The notes: generated by a model not told the origin, from the letters alone. A DNA stretch of 51,910 bases from an uncultured Eubacteriales bacterium (GCA_902783025.1 CACZPH010000027.1:1-51910); one strand, 5' to 3'. Shown: positions 16,912-25,255, counted from the first letter of the stretch. A program made the numbers and translations.

Positions 16912-16940
16912 ATTATACTCCGCCGTAGATTAAAAAGCAA
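16912..16940 (-). promoter_or_regulatory. Promoter of the MATE gene
   Basis: TTGCTT (16935-16940), 17 bases, TATAAT (16912-16917). This leaves only about seven bases of leader before ATG 16898, so the message may be nearly leaderless or start at the next ATG. Confidence 0.6.
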
Positions 16941-17071
16941 CGAAAAACGACGGCTTTGGGAAAGAAAATTTTTGCTTATTTACGGTGCAAAAGCGCGTTT
17001 TGGGCGATACGTATGCGGTTTTTCGCGCTTTGTCGGACGACTTCGCCTCGATTAGTATGCGCAAGCGGCAC

Positions 17072-17094
17072 AAAAAAACCCCGGAAAACCGGGG
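17072..17094 (-). terminator. Terminator after the Gfo/Idh/MocA gene
   Basis: CCCCGG-AAAA-CCGGGG (17079-17094), with a T7 run on the minus strand. Confidence 0.9.
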
Positions 17095-17109
17095 TAAAAC
17101 AAACGACGT

Positions 17110-18363
17110 TTATTTTTGCTGAGCAAGAAGGTCGTTAAGGCGCGCTTCGTAAGCGGGCATTTCTTCTTCCGTCGGGTACGCGCCGTCGCGGGAAGTACAC
17201 CTGATAGTGGGCGCCTTGCCGTCGCTGCTCCAAAACGGCGTGAGCGAATCGTTTTCCCACTTTTTGCGGTCCTCTTCATTGGTAAAATCCGGAATATCGT
17301 AAGGCGTGCCTCGCTCGAGCAGGGATCTGTGGGCAAGAATGGCGACGGACGCCATCGTCGTGGCGAAGTACACGTCGAAAAGCGGTTTTTTGCCGCCCAA
17401 AACGCAGTCGATAAACTCCTTGATGATCAAAAAGTCCCCGCCGCCGTGGCCCGCGCCCGCCGCGAGCTTTTCGTCAACGCCCACGTCTTTCCACTCCGGA
17501 GTGTAAAACCTCGTCGATTCGCCCTCGTCGGGTTTTTCCCACGAGTTATAGCGCAAAGTCACTTCGTCCGTCCTTCCTCTGCCCGCTTCTATCTGACCTT
17601 TTTCGCAGCAAAGTCTGTACGAGTTTTCGTGTCCGCCCCAGCCCGCGCAACCTGTTACGCGGAAAACGGAATCGTCGTCGTTGAGCGTCGTGATAATCGC
17701 GGCGCGATCCTCCGCGGCAAGGCGGTAAACCGTTCCTTTCGGGTGAGGATCGTATACCCCGAAAGCGGTAACGCGCCTGGGCGTAGAGCCCGTCATATAC
17801 ATAAGCGGCGACAGCGCGTGAGTGATATAATACGAGCGCGGAAGGAAATTGCGCCAATGCTTGACGAACGGATGCAAAGCCGCGAGATCTTTTTCGGCCA
17901 CCGGGTGGTTGTATTCGCCCTCGGCAAAAAGCACTTTGCCGAGCGTTCCGCCGCGATAAACCCTACGGAGTTCGAGATTAGTCTTGAAAAACGGATAGTT
18001 TTCGCTGAGCATATAGACGGCTTTGCTCTTCTCCGCCGCGCGGACGAGCGCCACGCCCTCCGCCATAGTGGAGTTAGACGTGCATTCGCTGAGTACGTGG
18101 ATATTTTTCTCGAGCGCCTTTATTGCGTAAGAGGCGTGCTCGTGGAAATAATTACATAGTAGCACCGCTTCGAGCCCTTTGTGCTCGAGCATTTCGTCAA
18201 AATTCTTGTACGTAGTAACGGCAGGAAGTTTTTCCTTTGCCTTGGCGAGTTTGTTTTCGTCCATATCGCAAACGGCGACTATTTCGCCGTTGTTGAGCAA
18301 TATGTTATCGAAAAAACTCCCGCCGCGCCTAAGTCCGAATACGCCAATCTTGAGGGTTTTCAT
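17110..18363 (-). CDS. Gfo/Idh/MocA-family NAD(P)-dependent oxidoreductase
   Basis: A 417-residue protein with a Rossmann N-terminus (KIGVFGLRRGGSFFDNIL, then AVCDMDENKLAKA) and the large sheet domain of sugar dehydrogenases. The typical EKP motif after the fourth strand reads SECTSNS here, so the substrate pocket may differ from classical members. The family oxidises or rearranges sugars, inositols or amino sugars. Its long 5' promoter region is shared with a divergent AraC regulator that probably controls it. The SD is GGAGCGG. Confidence 0.9.
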   Translation of the reverse strand: MKTLKIGVFGLRRGGSFFDNILLNNGEIVAVCDMDENKLAKAKEKLPAVTTYKNFDEMLEHKGLEAVLLCNYFHEHASYAIKALEKNIHVLSECTSNSTMAEGVALVRAAEKSKAVYMLSENYPFFKTNLELRRVYRGGTLGKVLFAEGEYNHPVAEKDLAALHPFVKHWRNFLPRSYYITHALSPLMYMTGSTPRRVTAFGVYDPHPKGTVYRLAAEDRAAIITTLNDDDSVFRVTGCAGWGGHENSYRLCCEKGQIEAGRGRTDEVTLRYNSWEKPDEGESTRFYTPEWKDVGVDEKLAAGAGHGGGDFLIIKEFIDCVLGGKKPLFDVYFATTMASVAILAHRSLLERGTPYDIPDFTNEEDRKKWENDSLTPFWSSDGKAPTIRCTSRDGAYPTEEEMPAYEARLNDLLAQQK

Positions 18364-18394
18364 ATTTTCCGCTCCTTTTTTTGTTTGTAATATA

Positions 18395-18423
18395 ATTATA
18401 CACCGCTATTGCTCCGTTGTAAA
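18395..18423 (-). promoter_or_regulatory. Promoter of the Gfo/Idh/MocA gene
   Basis: TTTACA (18418-18423), 17 bases, TATAAT (18395-18400) on the minus strand. About 30 A/T-rich bases separate it from the opposite promoter and could carry the regulator site. Confidence 0.75.
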
Positions 18424-18454
18424 TGTAAAAAATACATAAATATATGGAAAATAG

Positions 18455-18483
18455 TTGTATTATACCTGCGCTTGTGGTATAAT
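18455..18483 (+). promoter_or_regulatory. Promoter of the AraC-family gene
   Basis: TTGTAT (18455-18460), 17 bases, TATAAT (18478-18483). The start codon at 18499 is only 15 bases downstream. Confidence 0.7.
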
Positions 18484-18498
18484 GACGGCGGTGATACC

Positions 18499-19281
18499 AT
18501 GCAGGAAAACAACGTTTGTAAAGTAAGTTTCGCCGCCTCGAGCGACCTTATTTGCACCCATTTTGTGCTCGAGCGCACGGCGTGCAACGAAACCGAACGG
18601 GAAGCGGAGGAAAACATGATGTTTTTGTTCGTTTCGCCCGTTCTGTTTACCGTACAAGGCGCAGAATACGAGTTGCCGGCGCTCTCGCTCGCCATAGTAA
18701 ACCGCGGAGAAAGATTTGCCGTAAAATCCGACGAGCCGCATTATTACTACGTTTCGTTCGGCGGCAGGCGAGCGATAGAACTATGCGAAAGAGCGGACGG
18801 CAAGATCTTCGCTACCGAAAACGCAATGCTCGAGAGTTGGAAAACCGCGCTGAAAAAAGCCGACGAAAATAACGTCGACCTCATCGCCGAGTCGGTCGTG
18901 CTGTATACCTTCGCTTCTGTCATTCCGAAAAAGAACGAAAAACCCGACCTTATCACCGAAATTATCAAGTACACGCACAAGAATTTCTCGTCGCCGTCTT
19001 GCTCGATAGCGGGCGCTTGCAAACAGCTGGGCTACAACGAAAAATACGCCGGCGCGCTGTTTTCGCGGCGAAAAGGCATAACGTATACGGCTTTTTTGCG
19101 CACGATCAGGATAAAACACGCGGTTTTTCTTATCGAGCAGGGCGTCGTCAGCGTAAAGAATCTCGCTATTTTGTGCGGATATACCGATCCGCTGTACTTT
19201 AGCAAAGTCTTTGCCAAAGAAACGGGATCCGCTCCCAAAAACTATATTTTGCGGGCGCAATCCGCCGCCGAAAAAGCCTGA
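18499..19281 (+). CDS. AraC-family transcriptional regulator
   Basis: A 260-residue protein from ATG 18499 (a longer frame upstream would overlap the promoter). The N-terminal half is a cupin-like sensing domain (residues 1-140), and the C-terminal half holds the two AraC HTH motifs, with SIAGACKQLGYNEKYAGALF and VKNLAILCGYTDPLYFSKVF. It faces the Gfo/Idh/MocA gene across a shared promoter region, so it most likely activates that gene in response to the sugar concerned. Confidence 0.9.
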   Translation: MQENNVCKVSFAASSDLICTHFVLERTACNETEREAEENMMFLFVSPVLFTVQGAEYELPALSLAIVNRGERFAVKSDEPHYYYVSFGGRRAIELCERADGKIFATENAMLESWKTALKKADENNVDLIAESVVLYTFASVIPKKNEKPDLITEIIKYTHKNFSSPSCSIAGACKQLGYNEKYAGALFSRRKGITYTAFLRTIRIKHAVFLIEQGVVSVKNLAILCGYTDPLYFSKVFAKETGSAPKNYILRAQSAAEKA

Positions 19282-19305
19282 AATATCATAATATCGCGCA
19301 TAAAA

Positions 19306-19334
19306 AAAGGACGAAGAGTATTCGTCCTTTTTGT
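19306..19334. terminator. Bidirectional terminator after the AraC gene
   Basis: AAGGACGAA-GAGTA-TTCGTCCTT (19307-19329) between A and T runs. Confidence 0.88.
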
Positions 19335-19335
19335 T

Positions 19336-19650
19336 TTAGTCCGCGTCTTCGTCCATAGCCTCGAGCAAAAAGCTTACCGGTCGAAAGCCGTCGTTGCAGG
19401 AGATCATGGCGGATTTGTCGTTTTTCATCCAGCCTTCGTAAATATCCCTGCCGCCGTGAGCGAGCGTCATCACAAACGGCGAAACGCTTTCCCACGCGCT
19501 GTCGCAAAACCCCTCGGGCTTTTTCCACCCATTTGCCACGAAAACCTGACCTTCGCGCATATCGCACGCGTGCGAGATCGGGTTTTCGTACCTTACGATA
19601 AGGTCGTCGTATCTCGCCACTCTCATTACGGTAATTCTTACTTTTTTCAC
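19336..19650 (-). CDS. TIGR04076 family protein
   Basis: A 104-residue protein starting with GTG 19650 (GGAAGAAA upstream). The pattern MKKVRITVMRVARYDDLIVR, then KPEGFCDSAWESVSP and CNDGFRPVSFLLEAM is that of the TIGR04076 family, small proteins of unknown function with conserved Cys residues. The stop is two bases before the terminator. Confidence 0.85.
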   Translation of the reverse strand: MKKVRITVMRVARYDDLIVRYENPISHACDMREGQVFVANGWKKPEGFCDSAWESVSPFVMTLAHGGRDIYEGWMKNDKSAMISCNDGFRPVSFLLEAMDEDAD

Positions 19651-19709
19651 TTTCTTCCGCTCCGTTTTTCTATATTATATCACGAAAAACAAAGGAAAAC
19701 AAGGGGAAA
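19621..19709. repeat. 89-bp direct repeat, copy 1 (promoter and first codons of the TIGR04076 gene)
   Basis: Identical to 20219-20307 except for one base (A at 19699, C in the other copy). It spans the promoter, the ribosome binding site and about ten codons of the TIGR04076 gene. Confidence 0.95.
19674..19702 (-). promoter_or_regulatory. Promoter of the TIGR04076 gene
   Basis: TTGTTT (19697-19702), 17 bases, TATAAT (19674-19679) on the minus strand. Confidence 0.7.
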
Positions 19710-19712
19710 CAA

Positions 19713-20141
19713 TTAAAAATGTGATATGCGGGTATAACCATCTTCTATGACGACCGATCCGTCTCGATGAACAATCCCGGCTTCATCTTCTAATTGTTGC
19801 AATTCACTTTCCAACTTATCAAGTTTTTCTTTTGCTTCTCTAACTGTTTTAACGGTTTGATTCTCGTCCGAAATAATCTTTTTGATATTTTCTATTTCGC
19901 TTTCTTTTGCGGCGATTTTTTGTTTTAACTCCGCGATTTTGGCTTCGTGTTCTTTTTTAAGCCGTATTTGTCTATTACGCTTGTCAAGGTATTCTTGAGA
20001 AACGTACAACTCGACGTGACCGCACTTTTCGCACGCATAAGACTTAACGGATTGCTCCACGACGCCATACCCCGATAAAATCTCACTGTCAATAATTCTG
20101 ACTTCAAACAGATTGTTGCATCCGCATACCGAACATTTCAT
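19713..20141 (-). CDS. Zinc-ribbon plus coiled-coil protein
   Basis: A 142-residue protein from ATG 20141, with AAAGGAGATAT upstream. Two CxxC pairs (CSVCGC near the start and YACEKCGHVELY) make a zinc ribbon over residues 1-45. Then comes a Lys/Glu-rich coiled coil (about residues 55-120), and a short C-terminal tail. No transmembrane part is seen. It could be an RNA- or protein-binding adaptor. It sits between two copies of an 89-bp repeat, copy 2 of which holds a promoter that could transcribe it. Confidence 0.8.
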   Translation of the reverse strand: MKCSVCGCNNLFEVRIIDSEILSGYGVVEQSVKSYACEKCGHVELYVSQEYLDKRNRQIRLKKEHEAKIAELKQKIAAKESEIENIKKIISDENQTVKTVREAKEKLDKLESELQQLEDEAGIVHRDGSVVIEDGYTRISHF

Positions 20142-20218
20142 TTTTATATCTCCTTTTATTTTGAATTTAAAGTAAAACCTTTTTATTTCTATCATTGATT
20201 ATTCTGTTGATTTGCCCT

Positions 20219-20307
20219 TCTCATTACGGTAATTCTTACTTTTTTCACTTTCTTCCGCTCCGTTTTTCTATATTATATCACGAAAAACAAAGGAAACCAA
20301 GGGGAAA
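20219..20307. repeat. 89-bp direct repeat, copy 2, upstream of the zinc-ribbon gene
   Basis: Second copy, 88 of 89 bases identical to 19621-19709. It carries a ten-codon stub of the TIGR04076 gene that runs into non-homologous sequence. Confidence 0.95.
20272..20300 (-). promoter_or_regulatory. Duplicated promoter for the zinc-ribbon gene
   Basis: TTGGTT (20295-20300), 17 bases, TATAAT (20272-20277). The only base that differs from copy 1 lies inside the -35 hexamer. Confidence 0.6.
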
Positions 20308-20320
20308 GGCGAAAGCGGAA

Positions 20321-21157
20321 TCATTCGTCGTCCTCATCGTCTTCATCGTCTTCGTCAAGCCCTTCTTTAAGCTCCATAAAAAACTCCGTTCTCGTCTTGA
20401 TTTCTTCTTCCGTGTGCTTGGCAAAATACTCTTCGATCCGCTCTTCGTTAGCCACTAAAAAATCATACGCTTCCTGTAAAATTTTCTCTTGCCCATAAAA
20501 AGCAACGTCTTTGTATATATTCTCAAAATTATCAATTTTTCTTTTTAGTTTGTCGTATCTGAATTGTATTTCCGAATTCGTATGCGCGTTGTACGGTCTG
20601 AAAAACATTTTTTCGCACGCGTCAAAGTATTCGTCTTCAAAATCCGACAGTTCTATATCTTCGTATTTGTCTCTTTTTTGCTCGTTGTCCACCCTCACTT
20701 TACCGTTGAGGATATCTTTCTTGCTGAAAGAAGTTTTACAGTATTCGCAGAAATATTCGGTTTTGCCCGCGTCTTCATTATATCTTTTCTTGATGCTTGC
20801 TCCGCAATTCGGGCATTTGTAAACCGTATTTTCCAAATCCGTCGACTCATCGGAATCGTCTGTCGAGCCGAATTTGTTTGCAAGTATAATAAACAACACA
20901 ACCGCGGCTACGATAATTACGCCGAGAATAATCAGCATTATTATCCAATTCCAGAAAACAAAACCGAAAACTATAACGCTCAACAACGCCACGACTAAAG
21001 CGTTTATCCAGCCTTCGTCCAAAAAGAAATCAAAAAACTCACTGGGACTAAAAAAATCCTCCGCGTCCAACACGACGCCTGTCGCAAGCCTATGTATCGT
21101 AAGAGATACTATCAGGACTATTCCGGCAATTATCCAATACAGCGCAATAGGGCTCAT
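20321..21157 (-). CDS. Membrane protein with central zinc ribbon and acidic tail
   Basis: A 278-residue protein from ATG 21157 (AAAGGAG upstream). There are hydrophobic segments at about residues 4-24, 55-72 and 75-95, then a zinc ribbon (YKCPNCGASIKKRYNED, and FCEYCKTSFSKKD) near residues 113-145, then a charged helical part and an end made of DED repeats. Probably an integral membrane protein with a cytoplasmic zinc ribbon; function unknown. It is transcribed away from a small XRE repressor that very likely controls it. Confidence 0.8.
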   Translation of the reverse strand: MSPIALYWIIAGIVLIVSLTIHRLATGVVLDAEDFFSPSEFFDFFLDEGWINALVVALLSVIVFGFVFWNWIIMLIILGVIIVAAVVLFIILANKFGSTDDSDESTDLENTVYKCPNCGASIKKRYNEDAGKTEYFCEYCKTSFSKKDILNGKVRVDNEQKRDKYEDIELSDFEDEYFDACEKMFFRPYNAHTNSEIQFRYDKLKRKIDNFENIYKDVAFYGQEKILQEAYDFLVANEERIEEYFAKHTEEEIKTRTEFFMELKEGLDEDDEDDEDDE

Positions 21158-21183
21158 CGTAAAAACTCCTTTCTTTTTTTAAT

Positions 21184-21211
21184 ATTACACTAACTATCGG
21201 TTAGTTGTCAA
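21184..21211 (-). promoter_or_regulatory. Promoter of the membrane zinc-ribbon gene, operator in its spacer
   Basis: TTGACA (21206-21211), 16 bases, TGTAAT (21184-21189). The whole spacer is filled by the palindrome ACTAAC-TATCG-GTTAGT (21189-21205), so a bound repressor would block it. Confidence 0.7.
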
Positions 21212-21232
21212 GTAAAAACTAACCTACGGTTA
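21189..21232. promoter_or_regulatory. Two XRE-type operators
   Basis: ACTAACTATCGGTTAGT (21189-21205) and TAACC-TAC-GGTTA (21220-21232) share the half-site TAACC/GGTTA. The second abuts TATAAT (21233-21238), a likely -10 for the XRE gene, allowing autoregulation. Confidence 0.65.
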
Positions 21233-21259
21233 TATAATGGAATAATAAAGGAGGTTAAA

Positions 21260-21469
21260 ATGCGGGACTTGATAATCAAAAAAAGACTGATAGAGGAACT
21301 TGACCATTGCGGATCGACTACCGTCGAAATTGCGGCAAAAATCGGCGTTTCGCCCGAAATGATAACGCAATACCGCACGACGAAAAAGCTCCCTCGTCTC
21401 GACACCTTCGCGCGGCTATGCAAAGAACTTGATTTGGACGCTAATTATATTTTGGGAATTACAGACTGA
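21260..21469 (+). CDS. Small XRE/Cro-type repressor
   Basis: A 69-residue HTH protein with AAAGGAGGTTAAA before its ATG. The HTH is TTVEIAAKIGVSPEMITQYR, followed by LPRLDTFARLCKELDLDANY, the usual helix 4-5 of the family. It probably binds the operators between itself and the membrane gene and represses both. Confidence 0.88.
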   Translation: MRDLIIKKRLIEELDHCGSTTVEIAAKIGVSPEMITQYRTTKKLPRLDTFARLCKELDLDANYILGITD

Positions 21470-21470
21470 A

Positions 21471-21500
21471 ACGACGGAATCTTTTCCGCCGTTTTTTTGT
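21471..21500 (+). terminator. Terminator after the XRE gene
   Basis: ACGACGGAA-TCTT-TTCCGCCGT with one mismatch, followed by a T-run. Confidence 0.65.
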
Positions 21501-21552
21501 GCGAAAAAGCGAAAGCGTATATTGATTTTTCGGGCGGGATAGCGTATAATAG

Positions 21553-21729
21553 CGACAAAAAAGTAAAAGCAGACGGGCGGCAAACGCAAAAGCCGCGTAC
21601 GTATGCGTTAATTTCGGCGAAGCGGACTGTACGGAGCAGATAGAGGACAGGTCGGTTTGTCTTGACGAAGACATCGGAAAGGCGGTAAATTCGCTGCTCG
21701 AATCTGCGGAAAAACCCAAAAATGCTTGA
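21553..21729 (+). pseudogene. Start-less coding fragment
   Basis: After the stop at about 21550 the frame is open and protein-like (AAYVCVNFGEADCTEQIEDR, SVCLDEDIGKAVNSLLESAE) to TGA at about 21727-21729, but there is no start codon. Probably the tail of a lost gene. It ends in the -35 box of the next promoter. Confidence 0.35.
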
Positions 21730-21754
21730 AATGCGGTCAAAAGTATGTTATACT
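21726..21754 (+). promoter_or_regulatory. Promoter of the large lipoprotein gene
   Basis: TTGAAA (21726-21731), 17 bases, TATACT (21749-21754). AAGGGG precedes the ATG at 21805. Confidence 0.7.
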
Positions 21755-21804
21755 CGTAATATGCTTATATAACTAAATGCTAAACGCAACTAAAGGGGAA
21801 AATT

Positions 21805-24039
21805 ATGAAAAAAATACTTTCGGTATTGTTTTCGATCGCTTTTGCGGTGGGAGCCTTCGCGCTTTCGGCGTGTAATTCACCCGCGGCGGAAAACGACGAA
21901 CGGGAAAACGGCGGCGAACAGACGATAACGCGCATAGTCGCCGAAACGGGCGCGAGCGTCGAGGGCGTACAATTCGATCCGCGGACCACGCTTAAGTTCG
22001 AGCAAAAAACGCAAGGCGAGGACTTCGATCGCGCGTTGGCGGCTATCGACGACTACGGCTACGAGAAAAACGGGCTTTTGCTCGTATACGACGTTTCGCT
22101 ACTCTTAGGCGGCGAACAGATTCAACCGAGCGGCAAAGTGACCGTCACTATTCCCGCCGCGATTCTTAACTTAAGCCCGGACAAGAGCTATTCGCTCTAT
22201 CACGTAAAGAGCGACGGCGTGGAAAAACTCGACATAGTAAAGAGCGGGGACAACGTGTCTTTCGAGACGACGGGGTTTTCGCTGTTCGTATTTGCCGAGG
22301 ATCACGAGCACGAATACGGCGATATGTACTACGCGCGCCCCGCGACTTTCTTCGAAGCGGGCAACGTCGCGTATTACCACTGCGAAAAATGCGATACGTA
22401 CTTCGACGAAAACATGGGAGAGATAGAATCTCCGGTAATAGAAAAACTCTCCACCGATATCGCTCTGCTTGTCGACGGCGAGAAAAAGTGCGACTTTACC
22501 GTCGACGTAAACGAAGAAAACCTTATCCGTTGGATCTCGCCCGAGATAGAACTTACTAAGGATCAGGTTCTTTCGCTGACCGCAAAAGACGGGAGCGCGG
22601 CTTACGAGTTCTTCGCAAACACCTCGTCCAATATTACCATAGAAAACAAGATCCACAACGACGCGACCGCAATCGTTTCGATAGACGGCACGCCCAACGG
22701 ACTGTTTCTGTCCGTTTCGGGATTCGAGTACGACGGCATTACCGTCAAAGTAACGCGCGACGGCGAAGCGACCGAGTACCCGATGAACGCGGTGGAATAC
22801 GACGAAAAATCGAGCTACGTTTACGGATATCTGTACTTCGAAAAGGACGATACGTTTGTCGTCTGCGATCACGACAATAAGGTCGAATACGGATATTCGG
22901 ACGTGAGCGAAGAAGACGCGTGGCTCAGTTACGTCTTTACCGAAGGCGAGCAAAACGCGATAAAAGTCGCGAACGATTACAGACTCGGTATAGAATTGCT
23001 TAACGGCAAGATCCTTATCGATACGATTTTCGCGCCGTCGGAAAAGTCCGATTTCGCGCTCGAAATAGCCGGCGTGAGCGAAAAAACCGCTATGACCGAA
23101 AGATCGATAGAGCAAGGCACGGAGGCGTACGAGGACGCGGTATTTACTCTCAAGCATCCCACGACCATCAATAACGAAGATATCGTTTCGTCGCTCGATA
23201 AGGACGGCTACGTCGTTTATCACGCGCGCGTTGGTCTTCCCGCGGATTCGCAAGTGCGTATCTACGACGCGTTGAGCGAGGCGTATATCGAGAATACGCA
23301 CCTTTCGTACGTAGCGGGCGTTGCCGAAATAGCGCAAAACGTGACTCTCGAGGGCGAATATATCAAGCTTGCCGAGGCGGGCACTTACGATATAAGTTTC
23401 GTGCTTTGCTCGTCGCTTATCGTCGTCTATAAGGTGGAGAGCGAACCCGTCGTAACAAACGCTCCGTCGTTTATTTGCGGCAATTCGAACGTCGGCAACG
23501 GCGGCATACTCAAGATGACCGTAACCGAAAACAGCGGCGTTTTCGAAACGGGCGAACTCGATCTCGGCACTATGGACCTTTTCCAAATTTTGTTCGATCA
23601 GCTCACTTACGTTTCGGTAAACGGCGGCGAAGACCTCGTAAAAGTCGTTTCGGGGTATCTGTGCGTAAAGAAAGAGGGCACGTATAACGTAAAGTTTGAC
23701 GCAACCGCCAAAACTATCTCCGTCGTACTCGTCAAGGAAAAGGAAGACAGCGTTCTTACCGCTTGTTCGATATATATACAAAGCGACTCCATTCCGCATA
23801 CCATGATAATAGTGGACGGCACAAACTTCGAATACAAGGGCGCAATGAAAACAAACGACTACGTTTTCTTCAACGACCAGAACGGCGACCGGATAGAAGA
23901 CGCTACGCTCGACTCGTCCGTCGATCCCAACGTCCTTGCGACTCTTTTGCCCGGAGCCTTCCAGGCAAAAGCCGACGTTACCGCCTCCTTCTATATCGAC
24001 AAGACCACTCACGTAGTCCGCGTAGTAGTCGAAGAATAG
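21805..24039 (+). CDS. Large secreted lipoprotein of unknown function
   Basis: A 744-residue protein. A lipoprotein signal ends in LSAC (about residue 23), then a polar linker. Around residue 170 there is a HEHEYG...YYHCEKCDTYFDEN segment, a CxxC motif with neighbouring His found in many Clostridial surface proteins. Much of the rest is made of beta-strand-like repeats with the pattern T-Y-(D/N)-(I/V)-(S/K)-F near the end of each unit (GTYDISFVLCSS, GTYNVKFDATAKTISVV, HVVRVVVEE), suggesting immunoglobulin-like or carbohydrate-binding modules. A role in glycan binding is only a guess. Monocistronic. Confidence 0.8.
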   Translation: MKKILSVLFSIAFAVGAFALSACNSPAAENDERENGGEQTITRIVAETGASVEGVQFDPRTTLKFEQKTQGEDFDRALAAIDDYGYEKNGLLLVYDVSLLLGGEQIQPSGKVTVTIPAAILNLSPDKSYSLYHVKSDGVEKLDIVKSGDNVSFETTGFSLFVFAEDHEHEYGDMYYARPATFFEAGNVAYYHCEKCDTYFDENMGEIESPVIEKLSTDIALLVDGEKKCDFTVDVNEENLIRWISPEIELTKDQVLSLTAKDGSAAYEFFANTSSNITIENKIHNDATAIVSIDGTPNGLFLSVSGFEYDGITVKVTRDGEATEYPMNAVEYDEKSSYVYGYLYFEKDDTFVVCDHDNKVEYGYSDVSEEDAWLSYVFTEGEQNAIKVANDYRLGIELLNGKILIDTIFAPSEKSDFALEIAGVSEKTAMTERSIEQGTEAYEDAVFTLKHPTTINNEDIVSSLDKDGYVVYHARVGLPADSQVRIYDALSEAYIENTHLSYVAGVAEIAQNVTLEGEYIKLAEAGTYDISFVLCSSLIVVYKVESEPVVTNAPSFICGNSNVGNGGILKMTVTENSGVFETGELDLGTMDLFQILFDQLTYVSVNGGEDLVKVVSGYLCVKKEGTYNVKFDATAKTISVVLVKEKEDSVLTACSIYIQSDSIPHTMIIVDGTNFEYKGAMKTNDYVFFNDQNGDRIEDATLDSSVDPNVLATLLPGAFQAKADVTASFYIDKTTHVVRVVVEE

Positions 24040-24199
24040 CGGCGAGTCGCCGCGGGCGGAGACTAAAGCGGGCTGACTGAAAGGTGCGGCAAGTGTTCCG
24101 CTACGGCTAACTTTAGCGGCAATGCAATAGTTTAAGTCCGAAGATTCTTCGCTTCTCTTTAGTCATGACAAGGATAAAAAGAGAAAGATAAATAAAGAA

Positions 24200-24232
24200 A
24201 AAAACCGGCGTTTTACTACGTCGGTTTTTTCG
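24200..24232 (+). terminator. Terminator after the lipoprotein gene
   Basis: AACCGGCG (24203-24210) pairs with CGTCGGTT (24219-24226), one G-T pair, then a T-run. Confidence 0.75.
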
Positions 24233-24346
24233 TTTTGATTATTTTTGATTATTGGAAGGCTATATCGAAGAGGTTTTCGCCGTCAAGAAACGAGAATAGT
24301 TAATTCAAAGAAATTTTCGCGATCGAGATACGAGCAGGTCGAGGCA

Positions 24347-24406
24347 GGCGTGCCCGCGACGAAGCGAGCGTACTAAATGGTACGTGAGCGAGCAAGGGTA
24401 CGCCTA
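24347..24406. repeat. Hairpin near the end of the rha operon
   Basis: AGGCGTGCCC (24347-24356) pairs with GGGTACGCCT (24397-24406), with an inner GTAC-TAAATG-GTAC. The remaining 400-base gap (24040-24441) shows no gene. It may act as a terminator for the rha operon although there is no T-run. Confidence 0.6.
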
Positions 24407-24441
24407 ACAATGAGATGCGAAGTATATCGGGCGCGAAAAAG

Positions 24442-25254
24442 TTATTTAAGCCAGCCGTCGGGATATGACACGTTAAACCTCTCGGCAATCTGCTTGAGCT
24501 GATCGTCTTCGATCTTGGCTTTGATCTCGAAGGGTTTGATCTTGAGATAGATCTCGGCGGCTTTTTCGACTGTTTCGACAAGTCCGAAGGCTTCGTCAAG
24601 GTCGCGGCCGGAGCCGAAAATGCCGTGCTGCGCCCAAACGCACAGGCGGTATTTTTTCATTTTTTCGGCGGTGGCGACGCCTATTTCGTTGGTGCCGCAG
24701 ATCATCCAGGGCAGTACGCCGATACCGTCGGGGAACACTACCATGCACTCGGTTATCATCTGCCACAGCGTATAGGTAAAATTGCGCTCGTCGAGATCGT
24801 GCACGAAGGTCATCGCAATGATATTAGTGGGATGCGTATGCAGTATTACGCGGTGAAGGGTGTCGATCTTAAGCCGCTCGATATGGCTCATAAGGTGCGC
24901 GGGAAGTTCGCTCGTAAACCTGCCTCCGTCCGCGTAGCCCCACAGCAAAAGCGCGTTTTGTCCGTCGGGAGAAACGCGGAAAATTCCCACGTTGTTTTCG
25001 GGATCGGCTTCGGCGTTCTTGAAATATTTTCCGGTGCCGGTAATGAGAAAAATTTTACCCGCAAGGTATTGTGCGTCGAAGTTGAGCGGAATGGTGCGGA
25101 TGACTTTGTCGGTATCGAGATACTTCTTTACTTCGTCCTCGTCGAGGATCTCGCTGAGGTTTCCGCCGTTGCGCTCGTCCCAGCCGAGGCGGTACATATT
25201 GGAAAGAGTCGCGGTAAATTCTCTCAAAAATTTGGATTCTTTTACGTCTTTCAT
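24442..25254 (-). CDS. rhaD: Rhamnulose-1-phosphate aldolase
   Basis: A 270-residue class II aldolase that splits L-rhamnulose 1-phosphate into dihydroxyacetone phosphate and L-lactaldehyde. The zinc ligands are in ILHTHPTNIIAMTF and WAQHGIFGSG, and the phosphate-binding NGGNLSEI lies near residue 30. Length and start match RhaD. It follows rhaA after one base, with GGAG upstream. Confidence 0.95.
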   Translation of the reverse strand: MKDVKESKFLREFTATLSNMYRLGWDERNGGNLSEILDEDEVKKYLDTDKVIRTIPLNFDAQYLAGKIFLITGTGKYFKNAEADPENNVGIFRVSPDGQNALLLWGYADGGRFTSELPAHLMSHIERLKIDTLHRVILHTHPTNIIAMTFVHDLDERNFTYTLWQMITECMVVFPDGIGVLPWMICGTNEIGVATAEKMKKYRLCVWAQHGIFGSGRDLDEAFGLVETVEKAAEIYLKIKPFEIKAKIEDDQLKQIAERFNVSYPDGWLK

Positions 25255-25255
25255 C

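Noticed and set aside
19621..20307. Insertion sequence bounded by the 89-bp repeats
   Set aside because: The repeats are direct, contain a promoter and codons of a neighbouring gene, and no transposase lies between them.
22171..24012. 613-codon frame on the minus strand opposite the lipoprotein gene
   Set aside because: Composition of a shadow frame (Val, Arg, Phe, Tyr repeats), no start site; the plus strand has a promoter, lipobox and continuous domains.
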